64,000 bases of DNA from Chitinophagales bacterium (GCA_020636575.1 JACJXP010000001.1:682001-746000), one strand, 5' to 3'; shown: positions 34,507 through 44,471, numbered from the stretch's first letter. A program made the numbers and translations. The notes: a model not told the origin generated them from the sequence alone.

Positions 34507-36609
34507 ATGTATGCCAAGGAAGAAACTATAAGATTGCAAAAAGCTACAAATGAGCTGGTTAAAAAGGCTTCCGGGAGTCATTTGTCTTCTGATAGCCTGA
34601 ACATCCTTAAAGATGTTTTGCGCTTCCACGAATACCGCTATTATATACTAAATGATCCATTGCTTGCTGATTTTGAATATGATCTGCTTTACAAAGAGTT
34701 GGAAAAGATCGAAAAGGACGATCCCAAACTTGTAACAGCAGATTCGCCAACCCAAAGAGTAGCCAAGGGGCTTACTAAAGAGTTTCCAACAGTACAGCAC
34801 CTAGTTCCCATGCTTTCACTTGATAATTCATACAATGCCGAAGACCTGATCGATTTTGACAGAAAAGCAAAAGAGCTAACAGAACTAAATGAAATCGAAT
34901 ACTGTGTTGAGCCCAAGTTCGATGGTGGCAGCATTTCATTGATCTATGAAAATGACCTGCTGACAAGAGGTTCCACCCGGGGTGATGGAGAGGCCGGGGA
35001 AGAAGTAACTACTAATATCCGCCAGATACATTCTTTACCGTTATCTGCAAAGTTCTCGGCTTATGGTATTGAAAAAATTGAGATCAGGGGTGAAGTACTG
35101 ATCAATAAAAGCAATTTTTCAAAATACAATCAGCAGTTAATGGAAGAAGGGTTTGCTCCCTTAGCTAATCCACGCAATGCTGCTGCGGGTACACTCCGGA
35201 TTAAAGATCCGTCCGAAGCCGCCAAAAGAAATCTCGAAGCATTTGTGTACCATATAAGCTATTATAAACTCCTGAAGGGAAGTAAAATTCCTGTTGAATT
35301 GCAAACTCATTCCGGCGCATTGAAAATGCTCTGGAACCTTGGCTTCAGAAGTCCGGAAAAAGAAAAAAAAGTCTTTAAAGGAATTCAGAAAGTAATTGAT
35401 TATTGCCAGGATTTTGAGACTGTAAGAGATGATCTTCCTTATGAAATTGATGGAATGGTAATAAAAGTGAATGACTTTGGCTTACAGGACAGGATGGGAG
35501 CCACCAGTCATCATCCAAGATGGGCCATTGCTTTCAAGTTTAAGGCCAGGCAGGCCACTACCCAACTCCTCAACGTTGAGTTCCAGGTAGGAAGAACCGG
35601 GGCTGTAACCCCTGTTGCAAAACTTCAGCCAGTGGGTATTGGCGGTGTTACAGTAAGTAGCATCTCCATCCACAATGAGGATTATATTGAAGAAAAAGAT
35701 CTTCGCATAGGCGATACAGTATTGATTGAAAGGGCTGGTGACGTTATACCACAAATTGTAAAATCATTACCTGATGTTCGCACTGGTCATGAAAAAAAGA
35801 TCCGGTTTCCGAAAAACTGCCCGGCCTGCCATAGTAAACTTTTTAAAGAACAGGAAGAAGCTGTATGGCGCTGTGTAAATATTGAATGTCCCGCACAGGT
35901 AGTAGAACGGATCATTCATTTTGTAAGCAAAGATGCTATGGATATCCGTGGGTTAGGCGAAGCCAATGTGCGGAAATTTTTTGAATTAGGACTCTTAAAA
36001 GATATACCCGGCATCTACTCCCTGAATTATAACACCATCATGGGAATGGAAGGCTTTGGTGAAAAATCCATTGATAAACTCAAATCAGCTATTGAAACTT
36101 CAAAGAAACAACCCCTGAACCGGCTTATATATGCATTGGGTATACGCTTTGTTGGTGAAACAACTGCTAAAACTTTGGCGAAGACAGTCCATAATTTATC
36201 AGAGCTGGAGAATATGTCACAAGAAGAACTTGAACAACTTGAAGATATTGGCCCAAAAGTAGCAGGCAGTATTGTGCATTTCTTTAGCAACAAAAACAAT
36301 ACGGCCATACTGTCGCAACTACAAAAAGAAGGCCTTCAATTTAAGAACGAGAAGAAAGCTTCAACACAAGAGGGCAGCCTAAGGGGGCAAACTTTTTTAT
36401 TTACAGGTACACTTTCAGCAATGAAAAGAAGTGAGGCTGAAGCCATAGTAGAAGCTAATGGCGGGCAGATACTCGGCAGCGTTAGTGCTAAACTTAATTA
36501 CCTGGTTACAGGAGCAGATGCCGGCAGTAAATTAGATAAAGCCAAAAAGATCAATACAATAAAAATAATTTCTGAAGACGAGTTTCTTCAAATGACCTCA
36601 AAAAAATAA
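34507..36609 (+). CDS. ligA: NAD-dependent DNA ligase
   Basis: A 700-residue LigA. The adenylation lysine is in EPKFDGGS (K about 137); TRGDGEAGEEVTTNI, the OB fold, the four-Cys zinc finger (CPACHSK and CVNIECPAQ), helix-hairpin-helix region and a C-terminal BRCT domain (GQTFLFTGTLSAMKRSEAE) are in the standard order. It seals nicks in replication and repair. It is a lone gene on this strand, divergent from the GH13 gene. Confidence 0.98.
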   Translation: MYAKEETIRLQKATNELVKKASGSHLSSDSLNILKDVLRFHEYRYYILNDPLLADFEYDLLYKELEKIEKDDPKLVTADSPTQRVAKGLTKEFPTVQHLVPMLSLDNSYNAEDLIDFDRKAKELTELNEIEYCVEPKFDGGSISLIYENDLLTRGSTRGDGEAGEEVTTNIRQIHSLPLSAKFSAYGIEKIEIRGEVLINKSNFSKYNQQLMEEGFAPLANPRNAAAGTLRIKDPSEAAKRNLEAFVYHISYYKLLKGSKIPVELQTHSGALKMLWNLGFRSPEKEKKVFKGIQKVIDYCQDFETVRDDLPYEIDGMVIKVNDFGLQDRMGATSHHPRWAIAFKFKARQATTQLLNVEFQVGRTGAVTPVAKLQPVGIGGVTVSSISIHNEDYIEEKDLRIGDTVLIERAGDVIPQIVKSLPDVRTGHEKKIRFPKNCPACHSKLFKEQEEAVWRCVNIECPAQVVERIIHFVSKDAMDIRGLGEANVRKFFELGLLKDIPGIYSLNYNTIMGMEGFGEKSIDKLKSAIETSKKQPLNRLIYALGIRFVGETTAKTLAKTVHNLSELENMSQEELEQLEDIGPKVAGSIVHFFSNKNNTAILSQLQKEGLQFKNEKKASTQEGSLRGQTFLFTGTLSAMKRSEAEAIVEANGGQILGSVSAKLNYLVTGADAGSKLDKAKKINTIKIISEDEFLQMTSKK

Positions 36610-36726
36610 CATGGTCATACTATTGTTTTTTTTAACTTAGCAATGAACCACGCAACGGCTCTGATAACTACAGCGTGTCATCAATTATTTTATTGCACTT
36701 GAAAGTTCGTTCTAAAATTGTCCGTT

Positions 36727-37287
36727 ATGATCAAAAAATCAACCGGCGAAGTTTGGAAGCCATTAATTTTTTCGGGTTGGAAACAACTCAGAAACAGATA
36801 TGCAGTTTCATCCTCAGGAAGAATTGCCAGTTATAAAAAAGATGTACTAAAGGATGGGAAACTCCTGGAAGGTTCGTTAACCACCGGTTACCGAACTCTA
36901 AACCTTCATCGTCCTGACAATAAAGGCACCTTATACATTCATAGAGAACTGGCAAAAATATTTTTAAAAAAGCCTTCACCTAAACACAAATATGTCATTC
37001 ACCTGAATCATGACAAACTGGATAACAAGGTGAAAAACCTTCGTTGGGCCACCCTAGAACAAATGATCAGTCATCAGCAAAAAAGTCCGGCTAAGATTGC
37101 ATACAAAGAAAAACAGGCTACCCGTACTAAAGGACTTAAACTCTCTGCTGCACAGGTTAAAAAGATAAAATCCATCTTAAACAGTAAAAACAGAAAACTC
37201 ACCATTCGCCAGCTAGCTGAAAAGTATGGCGTTAGTGAAATGACGATGTACCGGATCAAAAGTGGTGAGAACTGGGGACGAGTATAG
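36727..37287 (+). CDS. NUMOD4/HNH endonuclease-like protein with C-terminal HTH
   Basis: A 186-residue protein (ATG at 36727; an in-frame TTG at 36718 is less likely). An N-terminal NUMOD4-like segment (WKQLRNRYAVSSSGRIASYK) is followed by an HNH core: YIHRELAKIFL and VIHLNHDKLDNKVKNLRW (H, N and H residues in place). A C-terminal helix-turn-helix (TIRQLAEKYGVSEMTMYRIK) ends the protein. The architecture is that of homing-type endonucleases, but no intron, phage or repeat surrounds it. It may be a free-standing relic or a domesticated DNA-binding protein. Confidence 0.8.
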   Translation: MIKKSTGEVWKPLIFSGWKQLRNRYAVSSSGRIASYKKDVLKDGKLLEGSLTTGYRTLNLHRPDNKGTLYIHRELAKIFLKKPSPKHKYVIHLNHDKLDNKVKNLRWATLEQMISHQQKSPAKIAYKEKQATRTKGLKLSAAQVKKIKSILNSKNRKLTIRQLAEKYGVSEMTMYRIKSGENWGRV

Positions 37288-37354
37288 AGCCTGCCTAAAG
37301 AAAGAAGACCTTTAACTTTATTCCAAATTAAATCACTATAACAATTGTGGTTAT

Positions 37355-38026
37355 ATGCTACAAAACTCTACTCTTAGGTTTTTGAAAACCCTGAAAAAAA
37401 ATAATAGCAAACCCTGGTTCGATGCAAATCGAAAATTATACGAATCTGCAAAAGCTGACTTCGCTGGTTTTATTCAATCTGTTATCATTAAGCATGGGCT
37501 AAAAGATGCTTCAATAAAAGATCTCATTGCCAAGGATTGCATGTTTCGTATCAATCGTGACATTCGTTTCTCAAAAGATAAATCACCTTATAAAACAAAT
37601 TTTGGCGCCAGCATCAATAAAGGAGGAAGAAAAGCCTTTGATGCTGCAGGTTATTATTTTCATTTAGAACCCGGTAACTCTTTTGTTGGCGGGGGCATCT
37701 ATATGCCAATGCCGGAACATCTTAAAAAGGTGCGACAGGAAATAGATTACAATCTTAAAGATTTTAAAAAGATACTTTCAGCTAAAAAATTCAAAACTGT
37801 TTATGGTGATATAAGCAGGGGTGATGAGTTTTCTTTGAGCCGTGTGCCCAAGGGTTATGAACCCGATAATCCTGCCGCAGAATACTTAAAACTCAAAAGC
37901 TATATTGCTATGACCCGCATTTCAGATGCCGATCTTACATCTTCAAATCTTCTTAAAAAAACAGTTGCTGCTTTTGAAGCATTGCATCCATTAATTATTT
38001 TTTTGAATCATTCTTTTTCAGAGTAA
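37355..38026 (+). CDS. DUF2461 family protein
   Basis: A 223-residue cytoplasmic protein. The N-terminal FLKTLKKNNSKPWFDANRKLY and the DCMFRINRDIRFSKDKSPYK segment are the marks of the DUF2461 (TIGR02453) family. Function is unknown. Its stop overlaps the 3' end of the convergent asd gene by 9 nt. Confidence 0.9.
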   Translation: MLQNSTLRFLKTLKKNNSKPWFDANRKLYESAKADFAGFIQSVIIKHGLKDASIKDLIAKDCMFRINRDIRFSKDKSPYKTNFGASINKGGRKAFDAAGYYFHLEPGNSFVGGGIYMPMPEHLKKVRQEIDYNLKDFKKILSAKKFKTVYGDISRGDEFSLSRVPKGYEPDNPAAEYLKLKSYIAMTRISDADLTSSNLLKKTVAAFEALHPLIIFLNHSFSE

Positions 38027-39025
38027 CTTATTCTCAAGCAGGTATTCTGCGATCTGAACAGCATTGGTAGCAGCACCCTTACGCAGATTGTCTGAAACGA
38101 TCCACATATTCAAAGTATTTGGCTGGGTTTCATCACGGCGTAACCTGCCCACAAATACTTCATCTTTTTCATGTGCATCCATCGGCATGGGATAAAGCTG
38201 GTTAGCAGGATCATCCACCACTATTACCCCGGGTGAATCACTTAATAATGATTTCACTCCATCAAGATCAAAATCATTTTCAAATTCTACGTTCACACTC
38301 TCACTATGCCCGCCCATCACTGGTATTCTTACTGTTGTGGCTGTAACCCGGATAGCATCATCCCGCATGATCTTGCAGGTTTCTTTTACCATCTTCATTT
38401 CCTCCTTTGTGTAGCCATTATCTAAAAAAACATCTATTTGCGGGATCACATTCAGATCGATCGGGTATTTATAAGCCATTTGATATTCAGTATTATCCCC
38501 ACCAACCTCTTTCTTTCTCTCACCCGTTAACTGATCAACTGCTTTTGCTCCTGTACCCGTTACACTTTGATATGTTGATACCACTATTCTTTTAATGCCA
38601 TATTTTTTATGCAGGGGGTTCAAAGCAACTACCATCTGGATAGTAGAACAATTGGGATTTGCAATGATCTTATCCTGTTTTGTCAATACATCAGCATTGA
38701 TCTCAGGCACCACCAATGGCTTTGCAGGGTCCATTCTCCATGCAGAAGAATTGTCAATCACCGTTATCCCTGCTTCAGCAAATTTGGGAGCCCATTCCAG
38801 CGATGTGCCGCCCCCTGCTGAAAAAATAGCCACGGCTGGTTTAGCTGCAATAGCATCAGTCATGCTCACAACTTTATATTTTTCTCCTTTGAATTCCACT
38901 TCTTTACCTACAGATCTTTCTGATGCTACCGGTACTAATTCAGTAACCGGAAAATTTCTCTCTGCCAGAACCTGTAACATTTTAGAGCCCACCAATCCTG
39001 TGGCGCCTACAACTGCAACTTTCAT
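38018..39025 (-). CDS. asd: Aspartate-semialdehyde dehydrogenase
   Basis: A 335-residue enzyme that reduces aspartyl phosphate to aspartate semialdehyde in lysine, threonine and methionine synthesis. The NADP-binding start KVAVVGATGLVGSKML, catalytic cysteine in ANPNCSTIQ (about 130) and the histidine in GGHSESV (about 243) are present. A strong hairpin lies 39-61 nt before its ATG in the leader, and a consensus promoter precedes it. The 3' end overlaps the convergent DUF2461 gene. Confidence 0.97.
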   Translation of the reverse strand: MKVAVVGATGLVGSKMLQVLAERNFPVTELVPVASERSVGKEVEFKGEKYKVVSMTDAIAAKPAVAIFSAGGGTSLEWAPKFAEAGITVIDNSSAWRMDPAKPLVVPEINADVLTKQDKIIANPNCSTIQMVVALNPLHKKYGIKRIVVSTYQSVTGTGAKAVDQLTGERKKEVGGDNTEYQMAYKYPIDLNVIPQIDVFLDNGYTKEEMKMVKETCKIMRDDAIRVTATTVRIPVMGGHSESVNVEFENDFDLDGVKSLLSDSPGVIVVDDPANQLYPMPMDAHEKDEVFVGRLRRDETQPNTLNMWIVSDNLRKGAATNAVQIAEYLLENKLL

Positions 39026-39063
39026 TTTTATTGTTTTATATAGTATGTTTTATTAAATAAACA

Positions 39064-39086
39064 AGGCCTTCCGTTTGGGAAGGCCT
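39064..39086 (-). promoter_or_regulatory. Leader hairpin upstream of asd
   Basis: AGGCCTTCC (39064-39072) and GGAAGGCCT (39078-39086) form a perfect 9-bp stem with a 5-nt loop. On the asd strand it is followed by a T-rich but interrupted run. An upstream GGAAGG (near 39121-39126, minus strand) could pair with CCTTCC of the stem, so an alternative fold is possible. It may be an attenuator, a processing site, or a stray terminator. Confidence 0.5.
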
Positions 39087-39179
39087 GTCAAGCTTTATTT
39101 CTACATACATAACGCTGCAAACCTTCCTCAGAAGTGTTTCTTATTGCGCTTGGTATGTTTAATTATCCTCATTCGGGGG

Positions 39180-39210
39180 CAAAAATAAAATCGGAACTGA
39201 TTAAAGCCAA
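39180..39210 (-). promoter_or_regulatory. Promoter of asd
   Basis: On the minus strand, TTG (39208-39210) is followed after 20 nt by TATTTTTG (39180-39187), a full Bacteroidota -33/-7 pair. It predicts a transcript start near 39173 and a leader of about 150 nt that contains the hairpin. Confidence 0.6.
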
Positions 39211-39263
39211 ATATTATTTACCTGATGACCCGGGTATTTCCGGTGATTCTTTAACTTGTAGCA

Positions 39264-40973
39264 ATGAAATCAGCCAGACTGACCTTTCTTATTTTATTAG
39301 CGCCTTTCCTGGCTCATGCACAAAACAGGTACGATGTAGTGATCGACGAGATCATGGCTGACCCCACACCTCAAATAGGTTTGCCAAATAATGAATGGGT
39401 TGAGTTAAGGAACACCAGCAGTACTTCGATAAACCTACAGGGCTGGCGAATTGCAGATGCCACTGGTCAAAGCGGACCAATGCCCAGCTTTACTTTGCAA
39501 CCCGATAGTTTTGTGATCGTTTGCACAGGAAGTGCGGTTGCTGCCCTTTCTGCTTTTGGAACCACTATTTCAGTTACCAGTTTCCCTTCCTTAAATAATG
39601 ACGGGGAACTGCTTTCTTTAAAAGCCGCCAATGGAATGATCATTCACTCTGTAGAATACGCTTTGAGCTGGCATCAGAACGAGGTTAAAAAAGATGGTGG
39701 GTGGACACTGGAAATGATCGATACACAAAACCCCTGTACAGGAAGCAATAACTGGACCTCCAGTATCAATACTGTCGGAGGAACACCCGGAAAGAAAAAT
39801 TCTGTAGATGCTATCAATAATGATATAATCGGTCCCCGGTTAAAGAATGCTTATACTACTGACAACACAACCATTGTTCTTGTTTTTAATGAGCCGGTTG
39901 ATAGTTTATCAGGAGCTACTTTATCTAATTACTCGATCGATGGTGGATTAGCATTGATGAGTGCCGTAACCCTTATCCCGGGTTTTAATAAAGTTGAGTT
40001 GAAAACAAACAACCCTTTAACTACAAATACAGTTTATACAATTACTGCTACAGGTGTAACGGATTGTAAAAACAATGTGATCGGTTCAGTCAATAAAGCC
40101 AGGGTGGGATTGCCAGTTGATCCTGTCACTGGTGAATGGGTCATCAATGAAATTTTATTCAACCCCCGGTCAGGCGCTTATGATTTTGTAGAGTTTTATA
40201 ATAACAGCAATAAGATATTTGATGCATCAAAACTCTATATAGCCAATCGAAACAGTAGCGGTACCGTTAGTTCAATAAAAGTTCTAAGTAGTGAACCATA
40301 TTATATTTTCCCGGGTGATCATATTGTAGAAACAGAAGATGCCGATAACCTTGGTTTACAATACCTGGTTCAAAACCCGGATAATGTACTAATCATTTCT
40401 TCACCTCCTTCTTTTTCTGACGATGAAGGGACAGCGATTGCACTGAATTTCCAGGGAGAGGTTATTGATGAAGTGAATTATAAGGATGACTGGCATTTTA
40501 AACTGATCGATAACGATGAAGGCGTTTCATTGGAAAGAATAGATCCTGCCGGACCATCGCAGGATCCATCTAACTGGCATAGCGCTGCATCTACTGCCGG
40601 TTACGGAACACCTACTTATAAAAACTCACAGTATAAATTATTAAACAGTATAAATGCTACTGTTGAAGTAATCCCTAAGGTATTTTCGCCTGATAATGAT
40701 GGCCGGGATGATATTGCCAGTATTCAGTATAAAGTAACCGAGCCGGGTTATGTTGTCAATATCACCATTTTTGATGGGGCAGGCAGGCCTATAAGAAATC
40801 TTGTCCGTAACGGAACAATGGGTTTAAGTGGTTACTGGAATTGGGATGGACTCAACGATACAGGGAATAAACTGCCCGTTGGTAGTTATATCATCTACAC
40901 AGAGATATTCAATCTGCAAGGGAAAAAAGAAAAATTTAAGAATGTGGTTGTATTGGCAAGAAAATTAAACTAA
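39264..40973 (+). CDS. Secreted lamin-tail-domain protein with C-terminal FlgD-like Ig domain
   Basis: A 569-residue exported protein with signal peptide (LTFLILLAPFLAHAQ). An N-terminal lamin-tail domain (about 20-145; VIDEIMADPTPQIGLPNNEW and WRIAD) is followed by an Ig-like segment (about 165-280), a second lamin-tail-like segment (WVINEILFNPRSGAYDFVEF) and a C-terminal FlgD-like domain (about 475-569; VFSPDNDGRDDIASI, GYWNWDGLNDTGN). The last domain is common at the end of gliding/T9SS-linked surface proteins. Function is unknown. Confidence 0.8.
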   Translation: MKSARLTFLILLAPFLAHAQNRYDVVIDEIMADPTPQIGLPNNEWVELRNTSSTSINLQGWRIADATGQSGPMPSFTLQPDSFVIVCTGSAVAALSAFGTTISVTSFPSLNNDGELLSLKAANGMIIHSVEYALSWHQNEVKKDGGWTLEMIDTQNPCTGSNNWTSSINTVGGTPGKKNSVDAINNDIIGPRLKNAYTTDNTTIVLVFNEPVDSLSGATLSNYSIDGGLALMSAVTLIPGFNKVELKTNNPLTTNTVYTITATGVTDCKNNVIGSVNKARVGLPVDPVTGEWVINEILFNPRSGAYDFVEFYNNSNKIFDASKLYIANRNSSGTVSSIKVLSSEPYYIFPGDHIVETEDADNLGLQYLVQNPDNVLIISSPPSFSDDEGTAIALNFQGEVIDEVNYKDDWHFKLIDNDEGVSLERIDPAGPSQDPSNWHSAASTAGYGTPTYKNSQYKLLNSINATVEVIPKVFSPDNDGRDDIASIQYKVTEPGYVVNITIFDGAGRPIRNLVRNGTMGLSGYWNWDGLNDTGNKLPVGSYIIYTEIFNLQGKKEKFKNVVVLARKLN

Positions 40974-41120
40974 ACTTCCTTATCTGCTAGTTATACCCGG
41001 TTTGTCGCAACATTTCGGGGTTTCATCGCTTTTTTCCTTTCAAATCGAAAGATTTTTAAGAATAAGGGTTCAAATAATTACAAGCAGTTTCTATCTGCCC
41101 CTGTTTCTTAAAAATTGGAT

Positions 41121-42413
41121 ATGAAAAAGATTACAATATCACTACTATTGTCTTTGGGTTCGTTTTGTGTTACAGCCCAAGATACTAGTAACCTTCCCAA
41201 ACAGTGGACCTTGCAAGAGTGTATAGATTACGCAATTCAGCATAATATCTCTATTAATACATTAAAGCTGAATAGTAGTTCGGCTCAGTTGGATGTATCC
41301 CAGTCTAAATACAATCAGTTACCCAGCGTCGGTGGATCTATTGCACAAAATTTGGGTAATAACAATTCTGTTTCTTTTACCAGCAATTATGGTGTTTCAT
41401 CAACACTTACATTATATAATGGAGGATATTTAAAAAATGATATTAAGGCAAAAGAATTATCACTTGAGTCAGCTAATCTTTCAGTAGAAGAAGCTTCTAA
41501 TGATATTACTCTTAATATCACACAGTCGTTCCTTAATATTTTACTTGTCAAAGAAAATATCACAAGTCTTGAGCAAATACGCAGCACTTCTGAAGAACAA
41601 CTTAAGCAAGCACAACAATTATATGATGCTGGAAGTATCGCCAGAAAAGAACTCGTCCAGTTCCAGTCCCAGCTGGCGTCAGACGAGTATAACCTGGTAA
41701 GTGCCCATAATAATTATCGGTCGAATGTAGTGGCACTGAAGCAGATTTTACAACTCCCCGCTTCTGACAACTTTGAAATTTTGGCACCTACATCCATAGC
41801 AATTCAGGAGGCCGTGCTAACATTAGATAATACACTTTCAGCAGCTCAAAACTCAAGACCAGAGATTAAAAACAAGAATGTCGCCATTCAGTTAGCACAA
41901 GTAAATCTCGAAAAAATCAAAGCTAGCAGAATGCCGGTAATTAGTCTGGGTGCGGGTCTTTCTTCCGGGTATTCAAGCATTCAATCATCGAAATATCTGC
42001 CTCAACTGGGTAATAACTTTTCTCAAACTTTAGGAGTAAGTATGAGTATTCCTATATTCAGTCGTAACCAGAATAAAACCAATATCACAAAATCAACTAT
42101 TGCTATTGAACAGGCCAAACTTGATCTGAGCAATGCAGCAACATCGCTGAACCAGCAGGTAGAACAGGTATATATTAATTTATTAAATGCCCAGGCACAA
42201 TATAAAGCTGCAGATACAAGACTTAAAGTGGCCAAAGAAAGCTATGACATTACCAACGAGCAGTTGAGACTGGGTTCTGTAATAGCCATAGATGTGCTTA
42301 TACAAAGAAATACATATACACAGGCCCTGCAATCCTATATACAGGCTAAGTACACGGCCATATTATATAATAAGATCTACGGTTTCTATTCAGGACAACC
42401 AATAGTTTTTTAA
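41121..42413 (+). CDS. TolC-like outer-membrane efflux protein
   Basis: A 430-residue exported protein (ATG at 41121). Paired long helical repeats with the start WTLQECIDYAIQHNISI and the internal SARPEIKNKNVAIQLAQ-type segment (here SRPEIKNKNVAIQ) identify the OEP/TolC family. It is the outer-membrane duct of the exporter encoded by the next three genes. Confidence 0.93.
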   Translation: MKKITISLLLSLGSFCVTAQDTSNLPKQWTLQECIDYAIQHNISINTLKLNSSSAQLDVSQSKYNQLPSVGGSIAQNLGNNNSVSFTSNYGVSSTLTLYNGGYLKNDIKAKELSLESANLSVEEASNDITLNITQSFLNILLVKENITSLEQIRSTSEEQLKQAQQLYDAGSIARKELVQFQSQLASDEYNLVSAHNNYRSNVVALKQILQLPASDNFEILAPTSIAIQEAVLTLDNTLSAAQNSRPEIKNKNVAIQLAQVNLEKIKASRMPVISLGAGLSSGYSSIQSSKYLPQLGNNFSQTLGVSMSIPIFSRNQNKTNITKSTIAIEQAKLDLSNAATSLNQQVEQVYINLLNAQAQYKAADTRLKVAKESYDITNEQLRLGSVIAIDVLIQRNTYTQALQSYIQAKYTAILYNKIYGFYSGQPIVF

Positions 42414-42437
42414 AAATAACAGCGCAAAATAAAAACA

Positions 42438-43679
42438 ATGAAAAAGCTAAAATGGATTATCGGCGTAGTAATCATTATCGCAGTAATTATCATCTGGTTG
42501 TGGAAATTCAAATCGAGTGAATCAGCTATTGTTTTAGAAACTACTCACCCGGAATATGGCGCAATTTCAAACTCAGTAACAGCTACAGGAATGGTACAAC
42601 CAGTGGATACTGTTGCAGTAGGTACACAGGTTTCCGGCACCATTCAAAAAGTGTATGTTGATTTTAATTCGCAGGTGAAAAAAGGACAGCTGCTTGCTGA
42701 ACTTGACAAATCAGTATTATTGGCACAAACCCAGCAAATATCCGCAAACCTTATGTCTGCTAAAGCTAACCTGGCTTATCAGCAAAGCAATTATGACCGT
42801 CAAAACCAGTTATTTAATGTAGGAGCAATAAGTAAGGCCGCACTTGAAACAGCACTATATCAATATCAGAGTGCAAAGCAAAATGTTAGCAGCTTATCAG
42901 CACAATTGAGTTCGGCTCAAAGAAATCTTTCATTTGCAGAAATTTATTCCCCGATTGATGGTACCGTTTTATCAAGAAGTGTAAGTGAAGGACAAACAGT
43001 TGCTTCCAGTTTTAGTACCCCGACTTTGTTCAGTATAGCTAAAGATCTCACTAAAATGCAGGTACAGGCTTCTGTAAACGAAGCGGACATAGGCAATGTT
43101 ATAGCAGGGCAAAGAGTCGACTTTACAGTGGACGCCTTCCCGGATGATACTTTTAGCGGTATTGTCAAAGAAGTGAGATTGCGTCCTTCTGTTTCCTCAA
43201 ATGTAGTGAGCTATACCACAATTATTGACGCCCCTAATCCTTCCATGAAACTAAAGCCCGGTATGACAGCAAGTATCACTATTTATACCAAAGAAATAAA
43301 AGATGTTTTGCTGTTAACAGCGAAAGCCATCAGCTTTAATCCTGATTCAATAATAGGCGAAAAATATTTTATTCAAAAAGCACAAATGCATGATGCAACT
43401 CCACCTTTAACAAATGATAGCATTCAGAGTGAAGCAACTCCCGCCTTTGTATGGGTGAAGAAAGATAGCAGCCTTATTCAAAAAAGAATATGGCTGGGCC
43501 TGGATGATGAAACTAGCTTGCAGGTGCTGGTGGGTCTGGCCCCAGAAGATGAGGTTATTACCGGATATCAGCAACTAGAAAAGACAGCTACAAAGAAATC
43601 ATCAGAAAAGAGTCCCTTCCTGCCTCAAAGACCTGGCGGAAATAATAAGAAAAATAATTCCGGACCACCGCCCCAGTAG
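42438..43679 (+). CDS. MacA-type periplasmic adaptor subunit
   Basis: A 413-residue membrane fusion protein with an N-terminal membrane anchor (IIGVVIIIAVIIIWLW). It has the lipoyl half-motifs (GTQVSGTIQKVYVDFNSQVK and IYSPIDGTVLSRSVSEGQTV), the coiled-coil hairpin between them, and barrel/MP domains. The C-terminus is Lys/Pro/Gly-rich. It joins the inner-membrane ABC pump (two genes downstream) to the TolC-like channel. Confidence 0.93.
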   Translation: MKKLKWIIGVVIIIAVIIIWLWKFKSSESAIVLETTHPEYGAISNSVTATGMVQPVDTVAVGTQVSGTIQKVYVDFNSQVKKGQLLAELDKSVLLAQTQQISANLMSAKANLAYQQSNYDRQNQLFNVGAISKAALETALYQYQSAKQNVSSLSAQLSSAQRNLSFAEIYSPIDGTVLSRSVSEGQTVASSFSTPTLFSIAKDLTKMQVQASVNEADIGNVIAGQRVDFTVDAFPDDTFSGIVKEVRLRPSVSSNVVSYTTIIDAPNPSMKLKPGMTASITIYTKEIKDVLLLTAKAISFNPDSIIGEKYFIQKAQMHDATPPLTNDSIQSEATPAFVWVKKDSSLIQKRIWLGLDDETSLQVLVGLAPEDEVITGYQQLEKTATKKSSEKSPFLPQRPGGNNKKNNSGPPPQ

Positions 43680-43714
43680 AAAAGATGAAAAAGTAATGAA
43701 ATAAAAAAACAATA

Positions 43715-44461
43715 ATGAAAAGGAAGATACTGGAAATACATGATCTCAAAAGAGAGTTTAAAATGGGCGACGAAATTGTCCGTGCACTCAGAGGTGTCTC
43801 ATTTTCGATAGAAGAAGGAGAATTTGTTACAATAATGGGAAGTAGTGGGTCTGGTAAAACAACTTTGTTGAATGTTATTGGGTGTCTTGATAAGCCAACT
43901 GAAGGAGTGTATTTGCTGGATGGAGTTAATGTAAAACAACTTTCACGAAACCAACTGGCAAAACTCAGGAACAAAAAGATTGGATTTGTTTTTCAATCTT
44001 ACAACCTTTTGGCTCGTACCTCCGCTTTGGAAAATACAGAACTGCCTTTATTATATAATGCTTCTATATCATCAAAAGAACGACATGATAAGGCTTTGAT
44101 GGCATTAGAAGCAGTAAAATTGTCCGACCGTTTACATCATTTACCCAACCAACTTTCCGGAGGTCAGCAACAAAGAGTAGCCATTGCCCGGGCACTGGTT
44201 AATGATCCGGTGATGATACTGGCAGATGAGGCTACCGGCAACCTGGACACCAGGACATCTTATGAAATTATGTCGCTTCTCCAAGAACTAAACCAGCATG
44301 GGAAAACAATCGTATTCGTAACCCACGAACCGGATATTGCAGCATTCAGTAGCCGTACAGTAACCCTGAAAGACGGAAGAGTGATAAAGGATATAAAAAA
44401 CGAAAACGTAAAATCGGCAAAAAAAGCATTAGCAGCATTGCCGGTAAGCGATGATTATTAA
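43715..44461 (+). CDS. MacB-type ABC transporter ATP-binding protein
   Basis: A 248-residue ATPase. Walker A GSSGSGKTTLLN (about 46-57), Q-loop FQSYNLL, signature LSGGQQQRVAIARAL and Walker B MILADEATGNLD are intact, in the LolD/MacB subgroup. It overlaps or abuts the permease gene and is part of the four-gene exporter. Confidence 0.97.
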   Translation: MKRKILEIHDLKREFKMGDEIVRALRGVSFSIEEGEFVTIMGSSGSGKTTLLNVIGCLDKPTEGVYLLDGVNVKQLSRNQLAKLRNKKIGFVFQSYNLLARTSALENTELPLLYNASISSKERHDKALMALEAVKLSDRLHHLPNQLSGGQQQRVAIARALVNDPVMILADEATGNLDTRTSYEIMSLLQELNQHGKTIVFVTHEPDIAAFSSRTVTLKDGRVIKDIKNENVKSAKKALAALPVSDDY

Positions 44462-44471
44462 ATTTTTTAAA

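Noticed and set aside
39134..39361. Short + strand reading frame overlapping the start of the lamin-tail gene
   Set aside because: It overlaps the asd promoter and the 39264 gene in another frame and has no family features.
41042..41055. AAATC-GAAA-GATTT hairpin after the lamin-tail gene as a terminator
   Set aside because: The 5-bp AT-rich stem is too weak to call.
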